DNA of 64,000 nt from Nematopogon swammerdamellus (GCA_946902875.1 OX336343.1:5011754-5075753); one strand, 5' to 3'. Positions 43,901 through 54,399 are shown, counted from the first letter of the stretch. A program made the numbers and translations. Notes: generated from the letters alone by a model not told the origin.

Positions 43901-46900
43901 ATAAGAAGGGAGTCATATCCCTTAGTCGCCTTTTACGACATACACGGGGAGAGATGCAGTGGGGCTATTCTTTTAAAGTACCGGCACAGATTACTTAATA
44001 GTTACTTCGTAACACATGAATCTCTTCATAGAAAAAGTTCCATACCTTCGGCTTTAATAGCCTAAACTTTTGCTTCGCCAGTCGCTGCGTGCGAAAATGT
44101 ACCTAAACTAAAGAGCGTAAAGTGATTATTGCTTTGCAGTTGCGCGCGGACGCGGGGCCTTGAAGCAAACTCGGTGACGCTAGGGCTGCTACTTTCGATA
44201 AAAATATCAATGCATTATATTGTAAAGAGGAAATATGTGTGAATGTTTGTTCGCACATATTTCGCAGATTTAAAAATGTTTTTTTACTGTTAGATAGGTA
44301 ACTATCTTTTTTTTTTTGGTTTAACATATAGGCTACTACTAACTTATGCCCGCGGCTTCGCCCTCATTAAAATATATTAGAGGAAGAAATTAGTTCAGCC
44401 CGAAAATACTTCAGGTAATCCTACCTACTACCCCCCTGTAATGTTATTATTGTTACCTGTACGCATGCTTATCTGACTGATTTTATTCGGTATAGATTAA
44501 TAATACATCTGCCAAGCGAATCCTGACTTATTGCCGGCGGAAATTACTTCCAGTCGACCTTTACATACACCTTATATACACACCACCTGACGTGGCACCA
44601 AGTTCACCCGGTGTTATGGGCTGACATCACGGATGTTGCAGGTGATGGAGCCAACCGTGTCAGTTTCCATAAAAAAAAAAACCTTTCTGCTTGGCAGAAG
44701 GCGGACTTATTATATAAGAAAGCCGACGTTTGCTTTAAAGCAGATGAAAGCGCGGACCGCACGTGTCGGTCTTATTAGACTGAACGGCGGCGGCGTGTTG
44801 CGGCGGCGCGTGGCGCGGCGCACCAACAAAAGAGTCAAAGGAAGCCGACAAGCGAACCGCCTACCGCTACGCGCCGCTAGCACATGCCGCTAGCTTTCTT
44901 AAAAGTGTCGCGCGCCGCGCGTGCACCGCTAGAATTAATATGTAATATTTTGGGATTATTCGTATTTGTAAGAATGATGTCAGTTTTGGCCGCCGCACTG
45001 AATGAAAGGTCGGTCCAAACGGCTATGTAAATAGTTTGTGTTTTCCGTCCAGTTCAGTGTAGCCGGCACGACCGAAGGGAAGCCCTGACGTGGCACCAAG
45101 TTCACCCGGTGTTATGGGCTGACATCACGGATGTTGTAGGTGATGTAGCCAACCGTGTCAGTTTCCATAAAAAAAAAGATCTTCCTAGGTCGCAGTGATA
45201 ACAGGGCCTTAACTCTCACACTTTAAATTATAATCGTGCATAAACTCTTGCCGTAGGTATTATGGAGGAAATGAGTACATCGATGAGATTGAGATCTTGG
45301 CGCAGAAGCGAGCCCTTGAAGCGTACAGGCTCAACAGCGACGAATGGGGTGTCAACGTTCAGCCGTACTCGGGTCAGTCGTGTTGTTTCACTTCCGCGAA
45401 GTAACCACAATTGTTTAATTTTACGACCTATTGTGTTGTAACATTACCTACAGTCCCAGTATAGGCAGTTGATTGTAACCAGATTGTAACATAACACAAC
45501 ACACACTAGGTACCTCGTGTTGTGTTACGGAAGAAGGAGAAATGAATTATTTCTGATGAAAGTTGATATTATGTATTGCATGATACGATCAGGCCTTTCT
45601 TTGTAATTTTTGCATATTGTTTATGAATTAAATATTTTTATTCAACAATATTTGGTTGGTTTCAGATTTTTATATAGGTATATTTTATATACAATACATA
45701 AAAAATATGCATATTACACATATTAAGAAGATGTGTAATATGCATATTTTTTTCGACTTTTTTTCGAATTAAATATAAGTATGTGTCAAATCATGATGAC
45801 GAATGATAGATGGCGTTGTCATGAGTTTGAATTATTGTGTGAATTGATGTATGATGATGATGAGATCTATTTCTTTGAATGGTGGGCTGAATGACTTAAT
45901 GATGCGGACGGTGAAGCTTTGTTTGATGGTTTGCATATTTTTTGAATTATTTTAGATTAGATAAACTATTTGTCAAGTAATGTATTAAGTTATATCATAA
46001 TTTGTGATATGCTGCACTAGGTACCTACACTTTTCCTTTTCCAAAAAGCTACAGTAAAATTTATTTTGAGGAAGATTTTTTTTTTACTTCTAAAGTTATA
46101 ACATGTCTGAATACTTGTATCGTGTTTTAATAAACACTTTAATCACCTTATTGAGTTTCAATTAATGCAGCAGTTCACCTGGAGTAGGCCAGATGGCACA
46201 GAAGTAAAATAGTGGTCCTGAAGGTCAAGATACAGAAAGCGGCTGGGATTAACCATCAGCACAATTTAATAATATTTTTGTTAAGCTTTCAGGGTTAAAT
46301 AGTAGTCACCGTAGACTAGCTGACGAGGGCTTGCCACGAGCCGAAACGTACCGCAATCTGGAGAACTATAGAGTGGCCACTCGCTAGTCCCGACCTCGAT
46401 TGACACTCCTTTATTGCCAATGGCCCCGGATATGTTCGGTGAAGCCATCGCAAGCTCAGTTCAACACCTTCCATTATGTCTGGCGTGCAGGATCTCCAGC
46501 TAACTTCGCAGTGTACACGGCGCTGGTGGAGCCCCACGGCAGGATCATGGGTCTGGACCTGCCGGACGGCGGACATCTCACCCACGGCTTCTTCACGCCC
46601 ACCAAGAAGATCTCGGCCACTTCCATCTTCTTCGAGAGCATGCCCTACAAGGTTGCTCATGTTTAGATCAGATATCGAAATGAATTTGCGAAAAAGTTTT
46701 ATTATAATTTTTAGGTTTCCGTATCCCGTACGGAAGCCTATTACTAAGAATCCGCTGTCCGCCCGTCCGTCCGTCTGTCCGAGGGCTGTATCTCTTGAAC
46801 CGTAACAGGTAGCCCGTTGAAATTTTCACAGAATATGTGTTACTATGGCGGATATAACAACAAATAAGAAAATGTTAAAAATTAAGGGGGGCACCCATAC

Positions 46901-49900
46901 AACAAACGTTAGAAAAATCGATTAGTCACACTATTGAATAATAGATGGCGCCACAGACTTTCATACATTGCATTGTTAAAAGACAAAAGATAGGCGGATA
47001 ATAGCGGATAGATACGGAAACCTCCGTGCGCGAGTAAAACTCGCACTTAACAGATTTTTTCTCTTGCCCACTGACGAGGGAATGCGACGGCAATCATTGG
47101 AACTGTAAAAGTTGCTACCAATGGAATTAGTGGTATTTTTAGTTTTAGTTGAGTGGTCACAGTACCCGGCAGAAAGTAATGAAAATCGAGCTTTAGAAAG
47201 AGACAATCCGGTTGTCATATAGCATCGTCCGTGTCGCACCGAGACATGCGAATTCGTGCGACAGAGACAATGCTCTACAACCGGGTTGTCTCTTTCTAAA
47301 GTTCGACGTTCATTACTTATTGCACGGTACTGTACATGTTTTCGAATTTTTTTATTTTTCTAAAATTATATATTCTAACTAAAAAACAGTGAAATTAAAT
47401 TTCAACACAACTTTATCATGGTCCTAACTGTAATGCTGCATGCATGCATAGGTAGTTACTAGCTAGGTTATTATCAATAAAATATGATAGTATTAATGTG
47501 GCTGGGCTCTTTTGACAGGTTGATCCGAAATCAGGATTGATCGACTACGACAAGTTAGCGGAAACTGCTCGCCTGTTCAAACCCAAACTGATCATCGCCG
47601 GCATGAGTTGCTACTCCCGCTGTCTGGACTACAAGAGGTTCAAGGAGATCACAACCGAGAATGGTGCTTATCTGATGTCGGATATGGCTCATATTTCTGG
47701 ATTAGTCGCTGCCGGTAAGTAGAGAAAAAAAAGGTTTTTTTTCAACTATATATAAGCATTTCTTTCTATGCCAATACTCTTGTAGTCAGCCTCGGTAGCT
47801 CAGTGGTGCGATCGGTCGACTGTCGGTCGGATCATAAGCACACCTGGGCCCGGTCAGTGGATGGACCTTTGGAGGCTGACTGAGGTTCGGATTCCACGTA
47901 AAACTTTAGGTCCCTTCCCTTCTTACCTTACCACCTAGGTAGGGTTTAACCCGTCCGGGTTGGTACCACCGCACTGAATGAAAGGTCGGTTGAAACGGCT
48001 GTGTAAATAGTTCGTGTTTTCCGTCAAGTTCAGTGTAGCCGGCACGACCGAAATGAAGCACTGACATGGCACCTAGTTCACCAAGGTGTTATGGGCTGAC
48101 ATCACGGATGTAATAGGTGATAAAAAAAATGGTATGGTTAGACAGACATACTTCTGGTATTGTCCGTACCAAACGTTTTGTTTCATTTGCATCTTCATAA
48201 TATTGTATTATTTTCTTTATCCATTTTAATTATGTACCCAAACAACCATCACTCATTAGGACCAATACCCACGTTCATGTACAAATTATTTACTGATGAA
48301 ATAGGTAAACAACTAAGTGGAATATTTCACATGTGCCGATAAAACGTGACAAGGTCACAATCTGCTAAAATTGTTTATCTTTTTTTTCTTTACCAAGAGT
48401 TTAATATTTTTTACCAACTTGTCATAGGTCTTAATCACAACACCAATGAAATAATTGATAACATAAAAAATTCTCTTATTTGTACACTAATATAAAATAT
48501 AGCTATTTAGTAGAACCCGGTTTTAGAATTATCTATTTAGAATTATCCGGTATGTCATAGTTGCTATGCACGCAAACTGTCGCGAGAGGGCACACGCGTG
48601 GCTAGGTGTGACCGAAAACAAGACGACATGATCCTACAATGCTCTCTTTCTTCAATAAACCTGTACTTTTATGTTAAGGCAATACCCTCGATGATTTTGT
48701 TCAAACTTTCAAAGACCAGTTTTGTTATTAGAATTTAAAAATACACTGCTTTAAAAAAATCTCTCCATCTCCGGTATGGCACCTACCTTCTTGGAGGTGA
48801 TATTGGCTGGTCAGATCAGAGCCATCCATACCGGAAACCATAAAAAAAACTTGTTTTAATTTTTCGAATTGGTGTGAATAAGTATCTGAAAAAAAATAAT
48901 TGTAAAGGGCACCTAATTTTGACGTTTTATTCGTTTTACTACTTACACAAGATTAGCAAAACAACCAAAATATGCCTTATATTATTTACCATGATGGTAG
49001 TTTTGTAATAATACTGTATAAAATTCCTAAAAAATTGCAGCTGAAAATTTTTAATTTGCCACAGTTATTGGTATCATCTTAACACTGTACATACTTACAC
49101 TTTTATTTTACTGTAAGACTGATTATCCAGATTTTCCATTATACGGACTGGTCCCAATTAGTTATGATAATCGGAGTTCTACTGTACTACATAAATTGTG
49201 ACTGCGTAGAAAGATACTGACTTTTACTTATTGTCAAGACACCTTACAATTTTTAGGGTTCCGTATCCGGTGCTATTACTAAGCCTACACCGTCTGTCTG
49301 TCTGTCTGTCCGAGGGCTATACATCTTGAACCGTAATGGGTAGCCGCTTAAAATTTTCCTAGAATATGTGTTATTATTGCCGATATAACAACAAATAATA
49401 AATAAAAATAAGAAAAAGTAAAAAATTCACAGGGGTTCCCATAGAAGAAAATAAAAAGTCTACCGAAAAGACTATGAAGCATTTTAACTAATCATGAATT
49501 TTAACTAATATGCAGCATTTCATAAACACGCCATAGATGGTGTGAGTGGCGCTAGCCATGACATGGCGGTACGGAACCCTCGATGCGCTAGTTCGACTCG
49601 AACTTGGCCGGTTTTTACCTTTGGGCTGTCAGGACTTCATTACCATCTATAATTTCATTTGCAGGAGTGATTCCCAGCCCGTTCGACTACAGCGACATAG
49701 TGACAACCACCACGCACAAGACACTTCGCGGCCCCCGCGCTGGCATCATCTTCTACCGCAAGGGTGTCCGCTCGGTCAAGCCCAACGGAGACAAGGTGCT
49801 CTACGATCTGGAGGCCAAGATCAACCAGGCGGTGTTCCCGGGGCTGCAGGGCGGACCCCACAACAATGCGATCGCCGCTATCGCCACAACTATGAAGCAG

Positions 49901-52818
49901 GCCACTACGCCGGAGTTTGTCGAGTATCAGAAACAGGTTAGTTTTTAGTGAAAAAAAATAATTACAGGAGAAGCAAATAACATTCTCGTTGACGATGGCC
50001 GATGCGGAGCTGGGGCCTCTGAATTAAAGTGTTCAGTATGCCTAATCGATACACTAAATCTGCACTAACATCTCCATACAATTACAAACACCTTCAGATT
50101 GCTTTGAATGTCTCCTCCGACATGTTTGTCACTAGCTGTCCCGTCCCATTCTTCAGTCTTTTATATTCGTCTAGGGCTGCCTTCTCTAAAATCATTAAAC
50201 TAGGACAAAAAGAAGTAAAACCCCGGATTTTCATATAAAAACCCGGACATTGCTTTTTTCTTATGACAATTATTCTATTTTAAACTTTTTGACAAAATTA
50301 AATGTTCATAATATATATTATTAAAATATTTAACGGCATTACTCACGGTCGTTTCCAAGCCATTTGGCTCGACGTTTCTGATTTGATGCGAGCGTGTGAA
50401 GACGACCGATCGGACCGAGCGGCCCCGCCGCCCGGGGCGGCGCGGCGCCCGCCCGAAATCGTACGTAGGAATTGCGCGTTGTTTGAGCGAGCGAAGTTCG
50501 TTCGTAGTTCGTTCGTTCAGTCAGCTCTTATCATAGAGTTATGCAGCACTTTTTTAATTTTGTGTAACTGCTTTAAAAAATCCCCCTGGACACCCCCGGA
50601 CGCCTTCAAAAAGAGGACAAATCCGGGGAAACCCGGACAGATGGCAGCCCTAATTTGTCTATGATGGATGATTATATTATAGCACTAGCAGTTTAAAGCT
50701 GATGCGTGCATTTCATTTTTTTTTTCTCCAGAGTGCTCTTGTTAATATTTTAATGATTTTTTTTCTAGCTATTTACATTCTATTAGTAATTTGTTTCTCC
50801 TTTTAGGTGTTTATCTAACTGGCTTTTAAATCCGTTTACTACTAACCTTATGTGTGATTTTAAGTGCAATAAACGTTTTTTTTTTATTTTATTTGTTTTT
50901 AAGTACCGTGTGGGGCCGGTACTTTAAAAGAATAGCCCCACTGCATCTCTCCCCCCGTATTTCGTAAAAGGCGGCTAAGGGATATGACTCCCTTCTTATA
51001 TTACTAGGTGGTAGGGTTTAACCCGCCCGGGTTGGTATCACCGCACTGAATGAAAGGTCGGTCGAAACGGCTATGTAAATAGTTTGTGTTTTCCGTCCAG
51101 TTCAGCGTAACCGGCACGACCGAAGGGAAGCAAGCTGACGTGGCACCAAGTTCACCCGGTGTTATGGGGCTGACATCACGGATGTTGTAGGTTGTTGTTC
51201 CATAAAAAAAAAATAAAAAAAATTTGCTTAAGGTCATGGTCATATGACAATGTATTGACACATCAGGTGATAGTGAACGCGCAGCGGCTGTGCGCGGGTC
51301 TCGCTGCGTGCGGTTACAACATAGCGACGGGCGGCACGGACGTCCACCTCCTGCTGGTGGATGTGCGCGGCGCGGGGCTGACGGGCGCGCGCGCCGAGCG
51401 CATCCTCGAGCTCTGCTCCATCGCTTGCAACAAGAACACAGTGCCGGGCGACAAGAGCGCGCTCAACCCTAGCGGCATCCGGCTTGGTATTTATACGCAC
51501 TTTCTCGCTCGAGTTTTCCCCTCCCTTCCCGTACCTCTCCTTCTTTCTTCTTCTCTCTTTATCTTTTTCCCTAAACCTTTTCGCTTTCTCTCCTGATGGA
51601 GATCTGCTTAATGCATTATTAAATAAAAAATAAAAATTGTAAAACCAGACTGCTAAAAAATTTAAGGAAACAAGGAAATATCAGTAGAAAATGCTGTAGT
51701 CAGGCTATCTGTCTACTGAGCATTTTTTTATTTTTTATTGAAACTGACACGTTTGGCTACATCATCTACAACATCCGTGATGTGAGCCCCTAACACCGGG
51801 TGAACTTGGTGCCACATCAGTGTATCCCTTCGGTCGTGCCGGGTTCACTGAACTGGACGGAAAACACAAACTATTTACATAGCCGTTTCGACTGACGTTT
51901 CATTCAGTGCGGTGGTACCAACCCGGGTGTGTTAAACCCTACTACCTAGTAATATAAGAAGGGAGTCATATCCCTTAGTCGCCTTTTACGACATACACGG
52001 GGAGAGATGCAGTGGGGCTATTCTTTTAATGGACCGGCCCCACACGGTACAAAATTTTCTTCTGATCTTTCCTTGTTTCCTTAATTTTTTTTTTAGTAGT
52101 CGGGTTTTATAAAAAAAAATTTATCGCCTTTTCGAGCTCTTGGCAATGATACCCCGCTCGATGGGGTTTGAAGAAAAACTATTTTCAAAGTTTGACACAA
52201 TGGCGCCTAACAGCCGCCATTTTGAATTTTCCAATTTTTATAGCCTATAAAACACTTCAATATAAATGAATCTAACGACACCTCATATGTAAAATCCATC
52301 AATATGTTTAGGCTACGGCGCATGCCATAGAAATAGTCATACATACATATGTACATACATGAATTTATTCATAAATGCAAACATACATACACTGGAAAAA
52401 CATTACCCTCCTTTTTACTTCACGCAGTCGGGTAATAAAACAAATATTGATGGCCAGTTTCTATATCAGGTCAAATTATATTACTTTATAACTGTTTAAG
52501 CCTCTTTTTTGTTTACCCAAGTCTGGTAATGAATGTAATTATATTATGTTAATTGTTCGTGTTATCGATGTTTGCACAGGCACTCCTGCGCTCACCACCA
52601 GAGGACTGAAGGAGAAAGACATGGATGTCGTAGTTGAGAAGATCAACAAGGCGCTGAAATTGGGCAAAGAAATTTCAGACACGTCGGGACCCAAATTAGC
52701 TGACTTCAACAAAGTGATTGGGGAAAATGTCTCCTTCAAATCCAAGATCGCCAGCCTAAAAGAAGAAGTTGAGAACTTCAGCAGAACTTTCCCCTTACCG
52801 GGATACGAAAAATACTAA
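40815..52818 (+). CDS. Shmt: Serine hydroxymethyltransferase, eight coding exons
   Basis: This PLP enzyme interconverts serine plus tetrahydrofolate with glycine plus 5,10-methylene-tetrahydrofolate. Coding exons: 40815-40931, 43419-43654, 45257-45372, 46491-46651, 47519-47714, 49665-49936, 51267-51486, 52580-52818. All introns are GT..AG, phases agree, and the sum is 1557 nt (518 residues plus stop). Visible family motifs: [10 protein letters not shown] (Glu91), [62 protein letters not shown] (PLP-binding Lys294), [27 protein letters not shown] and [14 protein letters not shown]. Length fits mitochondrial SHMT (about 500). Residues 1-53 are a leader; an internal ATG at 43461 could give the cytosolic form. 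Introns are loaded with SINEs and DNA elements but no exon is broken. AATAAA occurs at 52817 and 52821. Confidence 0.97.
40932..41894. other. SHMT intron 1, 5' part
   Basis: No repeat with clear ends is recognised, apart from AT-rich sequence. Confidence 0.4.
41895..42525. mobile_element. Large foldback element in SHMT intron 1
   Basis: The left arm (41895 to about 42065) and right arm (about 42345-42525) are inverted copies. Landmarks are ATTAGATTAGCGGGGGTTAG, ATTGCTGGTATGCTTATTGT, GTAGGCCTAGATAAAAGATG and GCCGGAAATGCGTAGTTTCG. The right arm contains a C26 run where the left has TTTTGGGTG. A second, inner inverted repeat (GGGTTAATTTATAGAACATG / AATAAATTAACCC) lies at 42157-42227. Confidence 0.85.
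42526..43294. other. SHMT intron 1, 3' part; repeat end at 43199-43277
   Basis: ATATGGACAGACAGACAGAC, then GAGTGATCCTATAAGCGTTC and GAACCCTAATAAAA, is the same terminus as 33150-33228. The remainder is AT-rich and unassigned. Confidence 0.5.
43295..43398 (-). mobile_element. SINE A/B 3' fragment just upstream of SHMT exon 2
   Basis: TTTTTTTATGGAAACTGACA, CCATGATGTCAGCCCATAAC and GGGTGCCACGTCAGTGCTGC. It ends in CCCTTCATC, so part of the pyrimidine-rich tract before the exon 2 acceptor appears to derive from the SINE. Confidence 0.85.
43419..43654 (+). CDS. Shmt: SHMT exon 2
   Basis: Acceptor TCTCTTCCAG at 43409-43418; donor AG|GTGCGA (weak but GT). It encodes [14 protein letters not shown], then the possible cytosolic start [18 protein letters not shown], and the Glu91 active-site segment. 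Two antisense SINE copies lie 20 bases upstream and 21 bases downstream. Confidence 0.95.
43461..43463 (+). promoter_or_regulatory. Shmt: Alternative SHMT start codon (cytosolic isoform)
   Basis: CCACAATGAGC has A at -3, a good initiation context, and starts a 465-residue product matching the usual N-terminus of cytosolic SHMT. It would need a transcript lacking exon 1, or leaky scanning. Dual products from one gene are known for SHMT in several eukaryotes. Confidence 0.6.
43676..43985 (-). mobile_element. SINE type B, full length, just downstream of SHMT exon 2
   Basis: T-rich tail complement at 43663-43683, then CAGCCCATAACACCGGATGA, ACCCGGGCGGGTTAAACCCT and ATATAAGAAGGGAGTCATAT. It ends in the B head TTAGTCGCCTTTTACGACAT, GAGATGCAGTGGGGCTATTC. 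Confidence 0.9.
43986..44585. other. SHMT intron 2, unassigned
   Basis: A repeat edge TTATGCCCGCGGCTTCGCCC lies at about 44345. Otherwise nothing is recognised. Confidence 0.4.
44586..44681 (+). mobile_element. SINE B 3' fragment
   Basis: CTGACGTGGCACCAAGTTCA, CCGGTGTTATGGGCTGACAT and the tail CATAAAAAAAAAAA. The ACGTGGCACCAAG form marks type B. Confidence 0.85.
44682..44991. other. SHMT intron 2; GC-rich patch
   Basis: GGCGGCGGCGTGTTGCGGCG and surroundings at 44780-44930 are CpG-rich. No coding evidence; unassigned. Confidence 0.35.
44992..45178 (+). mobile_element. SINE B fragment
   Basis: CGCCGCACTGAATGAAAGGT, GTCCAGTTCAGTGTAGCCGG, CCTGACGTGGCACCAAGTTC and tail. 5'-truncated. Confidence 0.88.
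45257..45372 (+). CDS. Shmt: SHMT exon 3
   Basis: Acceptor CTTGCCGTAG; completes Arg118 then [17 protein letters not shown] through VNVQPYS. Donor GTCAGT, phase 1. A SINE 3' end finishes 78 bases upstream. Confidence 0.95.
45373..46490. other. SHMT intron 3, otherwise unassigned
   Basis: Apart from the hairpin at 45701, I see no repeat boundary. A GATGATGATGAG run lies at 45852. Confidence 0.4.
45701..45751. repeat. 21-bp perfect hairpin in SHMT intron 3
   Basis: AAAAATATGCATATTACACA(T) pairs exactly with its complement across the loop ATTAAGAAG. Confidence 0.9.
46491..46651 (+). CDS. Shmt: SHMT exon 4
   Basis: Acceptor TGGCGTGCAG; encodes [17 protein letters not shown] through [12 protein letters not shown]. 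Donor GTTGCT is poor after the GT, but the next exon resumes with VDPKSG exactly as the family requires. Confidence 0.93.
46708..47062. repeat. Repeat family C in SHMT intron 4
   Basis: TTAGGTTTCCGTATCCCGTA, a short (TCCG) tract, ATCTCTTGAACCGTAACAGG, CACAGAATATGTGTTACTAT, and the worn end GAGTAAAACTCGCACTTAAC. Begins 56 bases after the exon 4 donor. Confidence 0.8.
47159..47333. mobile_element. Foldback MITE family D in SHMT intron 4
   Basis: Both termini are present: CAGTACCCGGCAGAAAGTAA at the left, ATTACTTATTGCACGGTACT at the right, with CGAGCTTTAGAAAGAGACAA and its complement as arms. This is the most complete D copy in the window. Confidence 0.85.
47519..47714 (+). CDS. Shmt: SHMT exon 5
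   Basis: Acceptor TTTTGACAG; encodes [18 protein letters not shown] through [13 protein letters not shown]. The DMAH motif contacts PLP in the family. Donor GTAAGT, phase 1. Confidence 0.96.
47785..48129 (+). mobile_element. tRNA-derived SINE family A in SHMT intron 5
   Basis: GTCAGCCTCGGTAGCTCAGT (A box), GGTTCGGATTCCACGTAAAA (B box), the full body and a short A8 tail. The last ~25 bases before the tail are deleted compared with other copies. Confidence 0.9.
48508..49184. mobile_element. pogo/Tigger-like degenerate element
   Basis: The left end AGTAGAACCCGGTTTTAGAA and right end GATAATCGGAGTTCTACTG followed by TA resemble the CAGTAGAACCYCGATWATC termini of pogo-class elements. The match is imperfect and there is no transposase. 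A SINE S fragment is nested at 48771-48849. Confidence 0.45.
48771..48849 (+). mobile_element. SINE family S 3' fragment
   Basis: CTCCGGTATGGCACCTACCT, TGGAGGTGATATTGGCTGGT, CCATACCGGAAACCATAAAA. An internal deletion removed the GCACGCGCTTTGG part. Confidence 0.7.
49252..49617. repeat. Repeat family C in SHMT intron 5
   Basis: TTTTTAGGGTTCCGTATCCG, ACCGTCTGTCTGTCTGTCTG, ACAACAAATAATAAATAAAA, GATGGTGTGAGTGGCGCTAG, and GACTCGAACTTGGCCGGTTT. Ends 47 bases before exon 6. Confidence 0.85.
49665..49936 (+). CDS. Shmt: SHMT exon 6 (PLP lysine)
   Basis: Acceptor CATTTGCAG; encodes [20 protein letters not shown] with Lys294, then [18 protein letters not shown] through FVEYQKQ. Donor GTTAGT, phase 0. 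A repeat C copy ends 47 bases upstream. Confidence 0.97.
50173..50652. mobile_element. hAT-like MITE in SHMT intron 6
   Basis: TAGGGCTGCC and GGCAGCCCTA termini with subterminal CCCCGGATTTTCATAT/CCGGGTTTCCCCGGAT-type pairing. ATTCGTCT (50165-50172) and ATTTGTCT (50653-50660) are candidate 8-base target duplications with one mismatch. The 480-base interior is non-coding, with a GC-rich centre at 50390-50530. Confidence 0.65.
50901..51213 (+). mobile_element. SINE type B, full length, in SHMT intron 6
   Basis: Head AGTACCGTGTGGGGCCGGTA, AAAGAATAGCCCCACTGCAT and GCTAAGGGATATGACTCCCT, then body with TGACGTGGCACCAAGTTCAC and a tail of CATAAAAAAAAAA. No tRNA boxes. Confidence 0.92.
51267..51486 (+). 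CDS. Shmt: SHMT exon 7
   Basis: Acceptor GACACATCAG; encodes [18 protein letters not shown] through [20 protein letters not shown] and IRLG. Strikingly GC-rich (GCGCGCGGGCGC-like codons) compared with the other exons. Donor GTATTT. Confidence 0.95.
51731..52050 (-). mobile_element. SINE type B, full length, in SHMT intron 7
   Basis: TTGAAACTGACACGTTTGGC, ACCCGGGTGTGTTAAACCCT, AGAAGGGAGTCATATCCCTT, and the head GAGATGCAGTGGGGCTATTC, GGACCGGCCCCACACGGTAC. Confidence 0.92.
52080..52440. repeat. Dispersed repeat with GTCGGGT ends in SHMT intron 7
   Basis: AGTAGTCGGGTTTTATAAAA at the start; CATACATACATATGTACATA and ACCCTCCTTTTTACTTCACG, then CAGTCGGGTAATAAA at the end. I recall this as a common lepidopteran repeat; class unknown. 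Confidence 0.5.
52580..52818 (+). CDS. Shmt: SHMT exon 8 (terminal)
   Basis: Acceptor GTTTGCACAG; encodes [18 protein letters not shown] through [13 protein letters not shown] and stop TAA. The C-terminal FPLPG is the usual family end. Overlapping AATAAATAAA follows at once. Confidence 0.96.
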
Positions 52819-53577
52819 TAAATAAATGTTTTATTCCAAATGTATTTATAAGTTACTCCACTGTAATGTTACGTATTTTTCTAATTAAATATTGAGAGTG
52901 AGGCGTTTATCTGTGGCTTATTTACGAACTTAATGTTATTGATTCTGAGAACATCACTCGAAAAGACAAATTGTTTTACAAGCAAATAATACTATTGGTT
53001 AAATCTTGAAAGGAAATGAAAATGAACTTTATTCATTGATTTACTTTATTGTTCATCATTATGTAAAAAAACATACTTATATATTTTACATTTACATACA
53101 ATCAACTTAATAGAAGATGTAAGGGCATCAATGAGTAATATTGCTTTCCCTACGGATCGCCATCAGGTATCAGAAACAGTTTACGATCTTCAATATGGAA
53201 TTGTGCAAGTTGACTGAACGCAGGAGATTACGTCATACCTACTATAGAAGGTTCGAAATTTAGAGAGAATACGTCATCGACCTGATGGCGAAATGGTAAA
53301 TTTGTTTTAAGTAAAGCATGAGATATGGCCTGCGCCAGACTAATGCCGCGGTGTAGTCCGATGGCACCCACGGGCATTCGGATATTTACGGGGACTGCGA
53401 ATACCATGTCGGTCGGCTAGGTGCACCTTCACATTATGTTTGAAGGACCCCAGACTATATATTGGGATTGGAGGAAAGGATGCAGGTGGGAGTGTGTTGC
53501 ACAGGTTGGCGACCTGTAAATAAAGTATTTACACGGTTTATTTATTTATTATTTATTTGTATTTTCCATCTAAGTCA
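52819..53577. other. SHMT 3' UTR and intergenic
   Basis: AATAAATAAA starts within the stop codon, so the 3' UTR may be very short. From 52990 the sequence is unassigned. Confidence 0.45.
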
Positions 53578-53683
53578 TGGGTTCGAGCCCAATGTGTCAA
53601 TCTTTTTTTTTTCTTAGTGTTGTATAAATAGGTTATGGGTTTTTTTATATCCACATAAAACACTATTTTCGGAAGTACATATT
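53578..53683 (+). mobile_element. SINE family T, 5'-truncated
   Basis: CATGGGTTCGAGCCCAATGT (B box region), a T-run and CATAAAACACTATTTTCGGA. Matches the second half of 57082-57250. Confidence 0.6.
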
Positions 53684-54399
53684 TCGAGGGCATTCTTCAA
53701 AAACGAGTTATCTGCAAGAATTGTAGTTTTGAGAAAAAGGCTTTTGAAAGTTTAAGTGCTTGGAAAACTGTCTTTAGTTTAAAAATTATATCTACGGTTT
53801 TTTTATACTTAGCCACTGTTTCATTAACTATTCATTCTGGTCGGAATTTTAACAATCAAGTTGCAGTTGTTTTTTTAAAGTTGTGGCACACGCGCGGTAA
53901 CGGACCGACGACGACGCGGCACGGGGCGGCGACGCTGCGTAGCGGCGGCGTGGCACGGCGTGGCACCACTGAATTGGGAATCCAGGGGCACAGTAATACG
54001 AATCGTTTGCAGACTCAGTGCAGTAACGCTGCTCCGCCGCACCTGCTGCTTCAGCGTTCGGAATCGGTGATGTAAAACTGTAGGTCCCTTAAATAAACAT
54101 ATTCCAAAGAAGGTAGTGTAGATAGCTCGTTTGAGAAGTACACTATTTAGGGAATTTGAACTGGTTTACATGCATTTTAAAGATAAATGCTTTTATGGCG
54201 CTTGACTTGCACAATTTATAAAAACAATCAAACAAACTTTTCAACACTTTTCAGTACAAAAAGTACAATTTGTTAAACTTATTTGCTTTACATAACAAAC
54301 TTAGATACTTTGTCATATGTAATTCAAAGGGATGTATTTGATATAAAATGAATACAAAATTAAAATGCTAAACAAACTACTTACATAAATCAAAGTGTT

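Noticed and set aside
46400..46805. Two longer frames overlapping SHMT exon 4
   Set aside because: One is the exon read through its donor; the other is a shifted frame. The spliced model with exon boundaries at 46491 and 46651 matches the family exactly.
50302..50664. 120-codon frame in SHMT intron 6
   Set aside because: Lies within the hAT-like element; no domain; the terminal bases are its inverted repeat.
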